This document shows positions 1 to 6,988 of a stretch of DNA of 24,368 nt, one piece after another. The stretch covers positions 1-24,368 of the forward strand of contig DXCY01000141.1 in NCBI GenBank assembly GCA_019115725.1, given 5' to 3'. Position 1 is the stretch's first letter. Each line of letters opens with the position of its first letter. This stretch comes from Candidatus Luteimonas excrementigallinarum (GTDB lineage: Bacteria; Pseudomonadota; Gammaproteobacteria; Xanthomonadales; Xanthomonadaceae). A program made the position numbers and the translations under genes. The notes under the pieces were generated by a model that was not told the origin of the DNA, made no database searches, and worked only from the letters and a program-made list of their open reading frames with translations.

Positions 1-679
1 AGTTGCCCAGGCCGGCGAACTCGCGCCGGACGTCGGCCTCGCAGCTGCTGGCTTCGTCCGGATCCAGATTGGCGTAGGGACCGAAGTCGGGAACGCTGAC
101 AGCCAGGCGCTGCTGCGATTCGTACAGCGCCGGCAGACTGCTGCAGATCTGCAGCACCACTGGCTGAACCAGACCGGTGATGGTCTTTTCCATGTCCCGT
201 TCCAGGCGGCCGCTCAGGGCGCTGAACAGCAGCCGGAACATGCCCCGGTCCACCGAGTCGATGGCCGCCAGGGCCGCGTGCTCGCCGATGTCCATGCCGG
301 CCAGGGCAATGTCGATCACCTGGCCGCGATAGGCCAGGAGTTCGCGGCGCTGTGCATCGTCGATCGCCACCGCCTCGCCTTCGATGAGGAAGTCACCCTC
401 GGGGGTGATTTCCGCTTTCCGTTCCCTGTCGGTGGCATCGCTGGAGACGGTGCCGCTGTCGCCGAAGCGCAGGCTGTTGCCGACATCAAGGTTGCCGGTC
501 TTGAGTTCGACCCGGGCCGCGGCCAGCTCCTCGCGGACCTCGCGGCGGGCGTCGGCCAGTTCCCGGCTTATTTCTCCGCGAGCCGTCTCTTTTTCCGGGC
601 CGCTGGCATCGGCAGCGGGCAGCAGCAGGCACAACAGGGCGGCGCAGCCGGCCAGGTGCAGGGAGCGGATGGAGATCAT
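1..679 (-). CDS. DUF2884 (YggN-like) exported protein, paralogue 1, C-terminus cut by window edge
   Basis: The reading frame is open from ATG at 679 to the left edge (226 codons, no stop seen), so the 3' end is missing. Residues 1-25 look like a type I signal peptide with a cleavage-like ADA/SG site, so the product is probably periplasmic; an early LAGC is followed by more hydrophobic residues and is unlikely to be a lipobox. A charged helical stretch (about 30-60) follows. From residue 90 the sequence matches the lipoprotein encoded at 1583-2272 position by position: EITPEG, the LLAYRGQ block, and cysteines at 179 and 213 at identical positions. I assign both to the DUF2884/YggN family, whose function is unknown. 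It is last of the visible genes of a minus-strand operon, 38 bp after the GSGD-repeat gene, with a GAGGA ribosome site before the start. The family call is by recall of its pattern; the paralogy is directly visible. Confidence 0.75.
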   Translation of the reverse strand, partial: MISIRSLHLAGCAALLCLLLPAADASGPEKETARGEISRELADARREVREELAAARVELKTGNLDVGNSLRFGDSGTVSSDATDRERKAEITPEGDFLIEGEAVAIDDAQRRELLAYRGQVIDIALAGMDIGEHAALAAIDSVDRGMFRLLFSALSGRLERDMEKTITGLVQPVVLQICSSLPALYESQQRLAVSVPDFGPYANLDPDEASSCEADVRREFAGLGN

Positions 680-717
680 GATCAGATCCTCGTCTGGGTG
701 GATGCGAAGGGGGGCGG

Positions 718-1599
718 TCAGCGCCGGCGCGGGACGTCGGTGTTGCCGGCAACACCGGCGTGGCGGACGCGGCCGCTGCCGACACCGCGCACATGCAGGT
801 CGCCGCCCACGCCGCGCACGTCGAGGTCGCCGGAGCCGATTGCCCCGACGGTGACGTTGCCGCGCACCTCGTCCAGGCTGGCGTCGCCGGAACCGATACT
901 GCCGATCTCCACGTTGCCGCCAATGCCCGCCAGTTCCAGGTCGCCGGAGCCGATGCTGCCGACTTCAACGTGGCCGCGGACCTGGCGGGCCTCGATATCG
1001 CCCGAGCCCAGGGTGAGCACGTGCAGCTCGCCGATGTCATGCAGGGTGATGTCGCCCGAGCCCACCTTGGCCGTGACCAGACCGCCGATCCCGCGAGCGT
1101 CCACGTCCCCGGAGCCGACATCGGCGCTCATGGCGGCGGCACCGGTCAGCCAGGCATCGCCGGAGCCGACCACAAGCTGCACCAGCACGCTGTCCGGCAC
1201 GCTGCCGGCGAGGTCCAGGTAGGCAGGCTTGCCTGCGAAGAAGAGTCCGCCGAGCAGGCCTTCGCGCTGCAGGCGCACGGTGAGCTGGTCGCCATCACGC
1301 TGCTGCTCCAGTCGCAGGCCGTCCAGCGCCCCGGTGCTGCTGGCGCAGGCCCGGCCCTGGATCAGGCCGGTGGCATTGGCGGTGGCGTCCAGCCGCAGCT
1401 TGCTGGCGCCGATCTCGAACCTCACCGTGCGCACGCCCTCCAGCTCCAGTTGCAGCTCGCGGGGTGTGGAATGCGGGCAGTGGGCCTCGTCGGCCTGTGC
1501 GGCCAGGGGAAGCAGGGCCAGCAGTGCGAAGGCCGGGCCGAGGAGGGCGGTGCGGCTGCGGCGCGGCGACAGGGGCAGGGCGTCAGATGTGGATGTCAT
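718..1599 (-). CDS. Exported GSGD-repeat beta-solenoid protein (GIN/DUF4097-like)
   Basis: This 293-residue protein has an arginine-containing n-region, a hydrophobic core and an AQA/DEA cleavage-like site near residue 36, so it is probably exported. Residues 40-140 form a preamble. From residue 145 to the end there are eight consecutive 17-20-residue repeats, seven starting with GSGD and the last with GSGR, alternating hydrophobic and polar residues. That pattern predicts a right-handed beta-solenoid like the 'head GIN' (DUF2807) and DUF4097 families, which are surface or periplasmic proteins without a known enzyme activity. I chose the ATG at 1599 because AGGAG lies 6 nt upstream and the signal peptide follows; the frame runs open further upstream without coding character. 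The start overlaps the end of the preceding lipoprotein gene by 17 bp, so translation is probably coupled. Its role beside the ABC transporter is unknown. Confidence 0.8.
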   Translation of the reverse strand: MTSTSDALPLSPRRSRTALLGPAFALLALLPLAAQADEAHCPHSTPRELQLELEGVRTVRFEIGASKLRLDATANATGLIQGRACASSTGALDGLRLEQQRDGDQLTVRLQREGLLGGLFFAGKPAYLDLAGSVPDSVLVQLVVGSGDAWLTGAAAMSADVGSGDVDARGIGGLVTAKVGSGDITLHDIGELHVLTLGSGDIEARQVRGHVEVGSIGSGDLELAGIGGNVEIGSIGSGDASLDEVRGNVTVGAIGSGDLDVRGVGGDLHVRGVGSGRVRHAGVAGNTDVPRRR

Positions 1600-2272
1600 G
1601 GGCGGGCTCCTGGTTGGGGTCGGCGTCCTGGCCGCAGTCTTCGATGTCCTCGCGGCGCATGGTGGCGTAGGGGACGAACTCGGGCATCGCGGCGGCGAGC
1701 GCCTGCTGGCTGTCGTGCAGGGCCGGCAGCAGGGTGCAGATCGCTGCGGCCTCCTGCTTGACACGTTGGGCCTGGGCTTCGATCCGGGCCTCGAACTCAC
1801 GCCGGCCCTCTTCGCCGCCGAACAATGCCTGGCCGACGCCGGTCAACGCCGCGCCGGCGATCTCCGCGCCCTGGATGCCCACCGCCATCCCCGCGCTGGT
1901 CAGGCCCAGCAGCTGGCCGCGGTAATCGAGCAGCAGCTCGCGCTGGTCGGCGTTGGCGGGTACCGCTTCGCCGGCGATCAGCAGCTCGCCATCCGGGGTG
2001 ATCTCGGCCCTGGGCAGGCTGCCCTCGTCCTCTCCCCAGCCAAAGCTCTGGCCATTGATGTGGATCCGGTGGTTCTTGCCCAGGCGGACGTTTTCCGTCT
2101 CCAGCTTGCGCTGCGCTTCGGCGATTCCCTTGGCCGCCTGGCGGCCGATGAAGCTGGTGGCGTCGGTCGCGTCGGTGCCGCTCTGGGTGGGCTGCTCGCC
2201 GCCGCAGCCGGTGACCAGGGCCGCGGCCAGCAGCGTGGCGATGGCAATATTGGATCTTGAATGGATGGGCAT
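1583..2272 (-). CDS. DUF2884 (YggN-like) lipoprotein, paralogue 2
   Basis: This 229-residue protein begins with a short signal peptide and a lipobox (VTGC, lipidated Cys23), followed by GGEQ, so it is predicted to be an outer-membrane or periplasm-facing lipoprotein. A low-complexity Thr/Asp/Ser linker (28-40) precedes a helical stretch. The conserved part starts at residue 90 (EITPDG) and includes a YRGQ block and two cysteines at 179 and 213 that probably form a disulfide. These features align without gaps to the gene at 1-679, so the two are paralogues flanking the GSGD-repeat gene. The start at 2272 is supported by GGGAG about 8 nt upstream and by the signal peptide; 21 further in-frame residues exist upstream but have no signal-peptide character. 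It lies 25 bp after the ABC permease gene in the same operon. The molecular function of the family is unknown. Confidence 0.8.
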   Translation of the reverse strand: MPIHSRSNIAIATLLAAALVTGCGGEQPTQSGTDATDATSFIGRQAAKGIAEAQRKLETENVRLGKNHRIHINGQSFGWGEDEGSLPRAEITPDGELLIAGEAVPANADQRELLLDYRGQLLGLTSAGMAVGIQGAEIAGAALTGVGQALFGGEEGRREFEARIEAQAQRVKQEAAAICTLLPALHDSQQALAAAMPEFVPYATMRREDIEDCGQDADPNQEPAHDIHI

Positions 2273-2297
2273 GTCGGTCTCCCGGGTCGGTGGGCGA

Positions 2298-3314
2298 TCA
2301 GCCCTCTTCGCGCCAGCGGCGCAGGCGGATGGCAAGCAGGATCATGGCGATGCCGGCGGCCACGCCCAGCCAGAGGTCCAGGGTGCCCGCCACCTGCCAG
2401 CTCTGCAGCGGGTTGATCAGCTGGGGGATGTCCTCCGGACCGTGGATGGAGACCCCGCCCATGCCGTGGGCGGTCGGCAGCCACGAACCGGGGAAAACGC
2501 TGAGCAGCCCGCGGTTGGCCACCGCATACCAGAGCGCACCGTGATTGAGGTTGAGGCCCACGATGGCGCTTATCATGCTGGCCAGCGCGCAGCCGACGAT
2601 CGGCACGATGAGCGCCCACAGGAACGGCTTGCTCCGGGCGGCGGCCGAGCACAGCATCAGCCAGCCCACGGTTGGCAGGGCCCACAGCGCGTACAGCGGC
2701 AGCAGGGCAAGCACGGAGCCGGTGATCCGGAACGGGTGCGAGGCGGTCAGCAGACCGGTGGTGCCGGGCACGCCGTTGACGGTGGTGGTCAGCGCGGTCA
2801 CCACCCACAGCGCCAGGCCGATGAGGATGCCGACAGCGGTGGCCAGCAGCGGGGCCAGCAGCAGGGCCCAGGCGACCTTCGAGCCCACCGTGGCCGCATC
2901 GGAGATCGGCATCGACTTCCAGAACAGGATGCTGCGGTCACGCCGGTCATCGTGCAGGCTGCCCAGGGCGTAGAAGAACACCACGAAGCCCAGCACGACC
3001 ATGCTGATGGAGATCCCCAGCAGCAGGGCCACGTCGCCGGCGGCCCCCAGCGTCTGGGCGATCTGTTCGGGTGCGGCCGACTCGTCGATCTGGATGCGGT
3101 TGCCGCTACGCGAGCTGAACAGACTGGCCCCGATCGCGGCCAGCGCGGTGAACACCAGGGTGATGCCCCCGGCAATCACCGGCGCCCACAGGAAGCCGCC
3201 GCGGTTTTCCCAGAACTCCCGCCGCAGCAGCCAGCCAAAGCGCTGCCCGGCACTGATGGTCCGCGTGGCGGAGGTGCGGCCCGGCGCAACGTGGTTTTCA
3301 ATGGTCGTGTTCAT
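2298..3314 (-). CDS. ABC-2 type transporter permease
   Basis: The 338-residue product has about six hydrophobic segments (near residues 43-66, 94-118, 145-175, 197-222, 229-254 and 309-331). The cytoplasmic loop after the second contains DDRRDRSILFWKSMPISD, a signature of ABC-2 permeases of the YtrC type. It should form the membrane part of the transporter energised by the ATPase encoded immediately upstream, whose stop codon overlaps its ATG (ATGA, 3311-3314). A loop of about 55 residues after the fifth segment (255-308) is predicted to be extracytoplasmic and could contact the exported proteins encoded downstream. The substrate cannot be read from the sequence. Related YtrA-controlled systems respond to cell-wall stress or antibiotics in other bacteria, but that is family knowledge, not shown here. 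Confidence 0.87.
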   Translation of the reverse strand: MNTTIENHVAPGRTSATRTISAGQRFGWLLRREFWENRGGFLWAPVIAGGITLVFTALAAIGASLFSSRSGNRIQIDESAAPEQIAQTLGAAGDVALLLGISISMVVLGFVVFFYALGSLHDDRRDRSILFWKSMPISDAATVGSKVAWALLLAPLLATAVGILIGLALWVVTALTTTVNGVPGTTGLLTASHPFRITGSVLALLPLYALWALPTVGWLMLCSAAARSKPFLWALIVPIVGCALASMISAIVGLNLNHGALWYAVANRGLLSVFPGSWLPTAHGMGGVSIHGPEDIPQLINPLQSWQVAGTLDLWLGVAAGIAMILLAIRLRRWREEG

Positions 3315-4201
3315 GCGTAGGTCCCTTTCATCGTGGCGACGAACAGGTCGGCCAGGCCCGGGGTGCGGGTTTCGCCATACGGAGCCAGCGTGGCGCGGGG
3401 GATGCCGTCAAACAGCATCACGGTCTTGCCGAAGGGCAGGGCACGCTCCTCGAGCGGGTCGAGCTGGCGGGCGGTGTCGAGGTGCTCCGCGCTGACAAGC
3501 ACTTCGGTGAAGCGTTCGGCCAGGTCTTCCATCGGCGCATCCAGCACGATCCGCCCTTCGCGGATGAACAGCACGTCGGTGAGGATGTGCTCCACCTCTT
3601 CCACCTGGTGGGTGGTGATCACGATGGTCTTGTCCTCGTCGAAGTAGTCCTCCAGCAGGCGCTGGTAGAACTGCTTGCGATACAGCACGTCCAGGCCCAG
3701 GGTGGGCTCGTCAAGCACCAGCAGGCGCGCGTCGATGGCCATCACCAGGGCCAGGTGCAGCTGCACGATCATGCCCTTGGACATCTGCCGGACCCGCATC
3801 TTCGGATCCAGCTTGGTATTGGCCAGGAAGCGCTCGCAGCGGGCGCGGTCGAAGCGCGGGTGTACGCCCTCGACGAAATCGATCGCCTCACGAACCCGCA
3901 TCCAGCGTGGCAGCACCGCCACGTCGGCGATGAAGCACACATCGTTCATCAGCTCGTCGCGGCGGGTCCGCGGATCGCGGCCCAGCACGTCCAGGTCACC
4001 CTGGAAGGGCACCAGGCCGAGGATCGCCTTGAGCGCGGTGGTCTTGCCGGCGCCGTTGGGGCCGATCAGGCCCACGATGCGGCCCGGAGCGATGGTGAAG
4101 TCGGTGCCGGCCAGGGCAACGGTGCCGCCGTAGGTCTTGCGCAGCCCGCGGGCCTGGATCACCCGGTCCGGCGCAGCGGCCGTGTGCAGGTCAGGGGTCA
4201 T
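3311..4201 (-). CDS. ABC transporter ATP-binding protein (YtrB-like)
   Basis: This 296-residue nucleotide-binding protein has a complete ABC core: Walker A GPNGAGKT (47-54), a degenerate signature MSKGM (140-144) in place of LSGGQ, Walker B LLVLDEP (160-166) with catalytic Glu165, and the H-loop histidine at 198 in VITTHQVEE. The SKGM form of the signature is common in ATPases paired with GntR/YtrA regulators and drug exporters. The C-terminal 80 residues after the core are an accessory domain. It should hydrolyse ATP at the inner face of the membrane to drive the permease encoded next. Both ends overlap neighbours by ATGA (4198-4201 with the GntR gene, 3311-3314 with the permease), implying strict translational coupling. 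Substrate unknown. Confidence 0.92.
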   Translation of the reverse strand: MTPDLHTAAAPDRVIQARGLRKTYGGTVALAGTDFTIAPGRIVGLIGPNGAGKTTALKAILGLVPFQGDLDVLGRDPRTRRDELMNDVCFIADVAVLPRWMRVREAIDFVEGVHPRFDRARCERFLANTKLDPKMRVRQMSKGMIVQLHLALVMAIDARLLVLDEPTLGLDVLYRKQFYQRLLEDYFDEDKTIVITTHQVEEVEHILTDVLFIREGRIVLDAPMEDLAERFTEVLVSAEHLDTARQLDPLEERALPFGKTVMLFDGIPRATLAPYGETRTPGLADLFVATMKGTYA

Positions 4202-4569
4202 TGGTCTTCTCCGGTAGATGCGTTTTCCAACAGCTCGGCGGCGGACAGGTCCAGCAGCCGGATGCGCTCAAGCACCTGCGGCCACTCTTCGGTCAAAAAG
4301 CGCTCGCGCTCGGTGCCCAGCAGCTTGCTGGAGACTTCCTCGGTGACAAACATGCCCAGGCCGCGGCGCTTTTCCACCAGCCCCTCGTCCACCAGTTCCT
4401 GGTAGGCCCGGGACACGGTGATCGGGTTGACCTGGTAGTCCGCCGCCACCTGGCGGACCGAGGGCAGCGCGTCGCCGGGCTTGAGCTCGCCCTCGAGCAT
4501 CAGCGCGATCACACGTTCCTTCAGCTGGCGGTAGATGGGAGTACCGTCACTCCATTGGACTGCACTCAT
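4198..4569 (-). CDS. GntR-family transcriptional regulator, YtrA subfamily
   Basis: The 123-residue protein is a winged helix-turn-helix (about 12-77: PIYRQLKERV, LPSVRQVAADYQVNPITVSRAYQEL, then the wing RRGLGMFV) followed by only about 45 residues of helical dimerisation tail. Absence of a large ligand-binding domain defines the YtrA subfamily. Such repressors normally sit at the head of an ABC-transporter operon and repress their own promoter; the Xanthomonas regulator HpaR1 belongs to the same subfamily, but I cannot tell whether this is its orthologue. The gene is second in its operon, overlapping the upstream small membrane gene (4566-4569) and the downstream ATPase gene (4198-4201) by ATGA. 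The wide dyad at 5073-5098 over the operon's -10 box is its probable operator. Confidence 0.9.
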   Translation of the reverse strand: MSAVQWSDGTPIYRQLKERVIALMLEGELKPGDALPSVRQVAADYQVNPITVSRAYQELVDEGLVEKRRGLGMFVTEEVSSKLLGTERERFLTEEWPQVLERIRLLDLSAAELLENASTGEDQ

Positions 4570-5048
4570 GACGCCTCTCCAGTGGTGTCCGGGCGCAGGG
4601 CGCGGGCGGTGCCGAAATAGGGCATGGCCAGGGCGCCGCGGTGGTGGTTTGCTGCCGGGGTGTCGCCAGCGGTCAGGTCCTGCGTCCCGGTGGCAGCCGG
4701 GAGGGACTGGGCCGGGGGCGCGAAATGTCCGGAGATGCGTGCCCGGGTGGCTGCGACCGCAGACTCCGCAACCCGGGCGGAGGCCTGCACCAGCGCGCTG
4801 CCGGGAACGCCATGGGCGATGCCATTGCCGGCCAGGGCGTGGGAGAAGGCGCCAATGCCCAATCCGACAACAAGATGGGTGGGGAGATCTGAGGCCATGC
4901 GCTCTGCGACCGGAGCGGAACCGGAGTAATGGCCGGCACGGGTTTCCATCTGTTCAGGTGCGCCGGCGCGGATGGCAAGCAGTACGAACAGCAGGGTCAC
5001 GCCGGCGACGGCCGATGCCAGAATCGTGTTTTGGAGCGCGTGGTTCAT
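4566..5048 (-). CDS. Small single-pass membrane protein of unknown function, first gene of the ytrA-type operon
   Basis: I do not recognise a family. The 160-residue product has one clear hydrophobic segment (about 8-26), which may be an uncleaved signal anchor, then a soluble part with a weakly hydrophobic glycine-rich patch (about 58-75) and an alanine-rich C-terminus. It is a real gene by position and signals: ATG at 5048 follows a perfect AGGAGG (5055-5060) by 6 nt, a promoter lies just upstream, and its stop overlaps the GntR start by ATGA. Its ribosome site is the strongest in the operon, so it may be the main translated product of the transcript and feed ribosomes into the regulator gene. 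It could be a sensor or accessory subunit of the ABC system; nothing in the sequence proves that. Confidence 0.7.
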   Translation of the reverse strand: MNHALQNTILASAVAGVTLLFVLLAIRAGAPEQMETRAGHYSGSAPVAERMASDLPTHLVVGLGIGAFSHALAGNGIAHGVPGSALVQASARVAESAVAATRARISGHFAPPAQSLPAATGTQDLTAGDTPAANHHRGALAMPYFGTARALRPDTTGEAS

Positions 5049-5072
5049 GGAGAACCTCCTGCCCAGGGTGAT

Positions 5073-5098
5073 TGGTGTTGTATGTGACTATAACACCA
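5073..5098. promoter_or_regulatory. Candidate operator (wide inverted repeat) over the -10 box
   Basis: TGGTGTT (5073-5079) and AACACCA (5092-5098) form perfect 7-bp arms 12 bp apart, with additional symmetric TA steps at 5081-5082 and 5089-5090. The repeat covers the -10 box and the predicted start of transcription. Long-spaced inverted repeats of this kind are known operators of YtrA-type GntR repressors, and such a regulator is encoded second in the operon. The assignment is inference from position and symmetry. Confidence 0.55.
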
Positions 5099-5114
5099 GA
5101 ACACGACCGGTCAA
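5087..5114 (-). promoter_or_regulatory. Sigma-70-type promoter of the ytrA/ABC/DUF2884 operon
   Basis: On the minus strand, -35 TTGACC (5109-5114) and -10 TATAGT (5087-5092) are separated by 16 bp; each matches the consensus at five of six positions. Transcription would start near 5080, giving a leader of about 30 nt that carries AGGAGG 6 nt before the ATG at 5048. Confidence 0.65.
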
Positions 5115-5169
5115 TACCCCGCACAGGATTTTTTTCAACCGGCGGGAAGCGGTCATGTGGCCACCCCGA

Positions 5170-5198
5170 TTGCCCGCGACCGGGGATGCCGCGACAAT
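5170..5198 (+). promoter_or_regulatory. Promoter of the FKBP operon
   Basis: TTGCCC (5170-5175), a 17-bp spacer and GACAAT (5193-5198) resemble -35 and -10 boxes. Transcription would start near 5205, 35 nt before the ATG at 5240, which is preceded by GGAG at 5231-5234. It diverges from the ytrA-type promoter. Confidence 0.5.
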
Positions 5199-5239
5199 AG
5201 CGCCGATCGCGCCATTCGGCGCCCCAATCCGGAGCCCCC

Positions 5240-6178
5240 ATGAACAAGGCACTGCGTGGCGCAGTCGCGCTATGTGTTGCTGTCGCCTGCCTGTTGACCC
5301 TGCCAGCGCTGGCGCAATCGCTGGACACCGATCGCGACCGGCTGAGCTACATGGTGGGCATGGATATCGGCCGCTCTCTTGAGCCGGTGGGTCCGGATCT
5401 CGACTTCGCCGCGCTGCAGCGGGCCCTGGAGCACGCGTTTGCAGGCGGCGAAGCGCTGGTGGATCCGGCAACCGCCAGCACCCTGGGCGAGGCGCTCTCC
5501 CTGCGGGCGGCGGTGCGCAGCGGCCAACCGATTCCCGGCCAGCCCCCAGGCACCGCGCCGCCCGAGGTGGATCGTGAACAGGCGGCCCTGATGATCGGCG
5601 CCGATGTGGCCCGTTCGCTCGTGCAGCTGCAGGACGAGATCGACGTGGCGCCGCTGATGCGCGCGCTGCGGACCCGGGTAGAGGGGGGCGAGCTGCTGAT
5701 GTCGCAGGCCGAGGCCGATGCGCTGCGTGCGGATTTCGCCCGCCGGATCCAGGCCCGCCAGCAGGCCGAAGCGGCGCAGCAGGGCGAGCGCAACCGCGCC
5801 GAGGGCGCCGCGTTCATGGACGCCAACCGCGCCAACGAGGGCGTGATCACCACGGGTTCCGGCCTGCAGTACATGGTGATGGAACAGGGCACCGGCCGCC
5901 GGCCGCTGCCGCATGACCGCGTGCGCGTCCACTATCACGGCACGCTGCTCGACGGCACCGTATTTGACAGCTCCCGCGACCGCGGTCAGCCTGCTGACTT
6001 CGGCCTGGGACAGGTGATCCCGGGCTGGACCGAGGGCCTGGGCCTGATGCAGGTTGGTGCCCGCTACCGGTTCTGGATTCCCGGTCATCTGGCATACGGC
6101 GCCAATGGCACGCCGGGCGGTCCGATCGGCCCCCACGCAACCCTGGTTTTCGACGTCGAACTGATCGACGTCCTGTGA
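5240..6178 (+). CDS. Periplasmic FKBP-type peptidyl-prolyl isomerase with two N-terminal modules
   Basis: The 312-residue protein starts with a signal peptide (cleavage-like ALA/QS at 25/26), so it should act in the periplasm, catalysing cis-trans isomerisation of prolyl bonds in folding proteins. Residues 34-90 and 114-172 are two copies of the FKBP_N-type helical dimerisation module found once in Mip/FkpA proteins (SYMVGMDIGRSL and ALMIGADVARSL mark each copy), joined by a proline-rich linker (95-110). The FKBP catalytic domain (about 206-311) retains the usual active-site residues: Tyr in HYHG, Phe-Asp in VFDSS, VIPGW, Tyr in LAYG and Phe in LVFDVEL. The start has GGAG 5 nt upstream. The next gene is a close tandem paralogue 11 bp downstream with a single N-terminal module. 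Confidence 0.92.
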   Translation: MNKALRGAVALCVAVACLLTLPALAQSLDTDRDRLSYMVGMDIGRSLEPVGPDLDFAALQRALEHAFAGGEALVDPATASTLGEALSLRAAVRSGQPIPGQPPGTAPPEVDREQAALMIGADVARSLVQLQDEIDVAPLMRALRTRVEGGELLMSQAEADALRADFARRIQARQQAEAAQQGERNRAEGAAFMDANRANEGVITTGSGLQYMVMEQGTGRRPLPHDRVRVHYHGTLLDGTVFDSSRDRGQPADFGLGQVIPGWTEGLGLMQVGARYRFWIPGHLAYGANGTPGGPIGPHATLVFDVELIDVL

Positions 6179-6189
6179 AGGAGTTTTCC

Positions 6190-6972
6190 ATGAAGTTTTC
6201 CCCCCGTACCGGATCCGCGGTGCTCCTGGCCCTTGCGATTCCGCTGGCCCTGGGCGCCTGCAAGAAGATTGAAGAAGGCAGCAGCGCTGCCGCCCCTGCC
6301 GCGGCCGCCCAGCGTGAAGTGAACTCCTCGCCGGGCATCGAAGGCATCCAGGGCCTGTCGACGGCGCAGCAGCAGTCCGGTTACGTGATCGGCCTGGAAA
6401 TGGGCGGCACCCTGTTCCCGATCCGCAATGAGGTGGATCTGGACGCCATGTTCGAGGGCATCCGCGACTCGGTGGAGGCGCGCGAGCCGAAGATCGACGA
6501 GCAGCAGTTCATGCAGATCATGCAGGCACTGGGCGAGCGCATCGAGCAGGGACGCGCGGAAGCCGCCCGCGTGGCCGCCGAGGAGGGCGAAGCCTTCCTG
6601 GCCGAAAATGCCGAACGCGACGGGGTCCAGGTGACCGGATCGGGCCTGCAGTACGAAGTGCTGGAAGAGGGCGAAGGCGATGCGCCGGGTCCGCAGGACC
6701 GGGTGCGGGTGCATTACGAGGGCACGCTGCTCAGCGGCGATGTGTTCGACAGCTCGCGCCAGCGCGGTGAGCCGGCCGAGTTCCAGCTCGACCAGGTCGT
6801 GCCGGGCTGGCAGGAAGGCCTGCAGCTGATGGCCCGCGGCGCCCGCTACAAGTTCTGGATCCCGGCCTCGCTGGGCTACGGCGCGGAAGGCACGCCGGGC
6901 GGTCCGATCGGCCCGAACGCCACGCTGGTGTTCGATGTCGAGCTGATCGACATCGCGCCCGCCGGCCAGTAA
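6190..6972 (+). CDS. FKBP-type peptidyl-prolyl isomerase, lipoprotein
   Basis: The 260-residue product has a lipoprotein signal peptide with lipobox LGAC (Cys24) followed by two lysines, so it is predicted to be anchored in the periplasm, probably at the outer membrane. An Ala/Pro linker (32-48) leads to one FKBP_N dimerisation module (about 58-125, QQSGYVIGLEMGG) and a complete FKBP domain (about 150-255) with HYEG, FDSS, VVPGW, LGYG and LVFDVEL, so it should be an active prolyl isomerase of the Mip/FkpA class. ATG at 6190 is preferred over an in-frame GTG at 6175 because AGGAG sits 6 nt before it and the lipobox spacing is then normal. The end of its FKBP domain is nearly identical in sequence to that of the preceding gene, showing tandem duplication. 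Confidence 0.92.
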   Translation: MKFSPRTGSAVLLALAIPLALGACKKIEEGSSAAAPAAAAQREVNSSPGIEGIQGLSTAQQQSGYVIGLEMGGTLFPIRNEVDLDAMFEGIRDSVEAREPKIDEQQFMQIMQALGERIEQGRAEAARVAAEEGEAFLAENAERDGVQVTGSGLQYEVLEEGEGDAPGPQDRVRVHYEGTLLSGDVFDSSRQRGEPAEFQLDQVVPGWQEGLQLMARGARYKFWIPASLGYGAEGTPGGPIGPNATLVFDVELIDIAPAGQ

Positions 6973-6988
6973 TCCGGGACGCGCAGCG

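Noticed and set aside
278..2260. Overlapping plus-strand frames across the solenoid and lipoprotein genes
   Set aside because: The apparent periodic repeats in them are reflections of the GSGD repeats on the minus strand.
6175..6189. GTG start at 6175 for the lipoprotein FKBP gene
   Set aside because: It overlaps the previous stop and has no ribosome site; the ATG at 6190 has AGGAG 6 nt upstream and gives a normal lipoprotein signal peptide.
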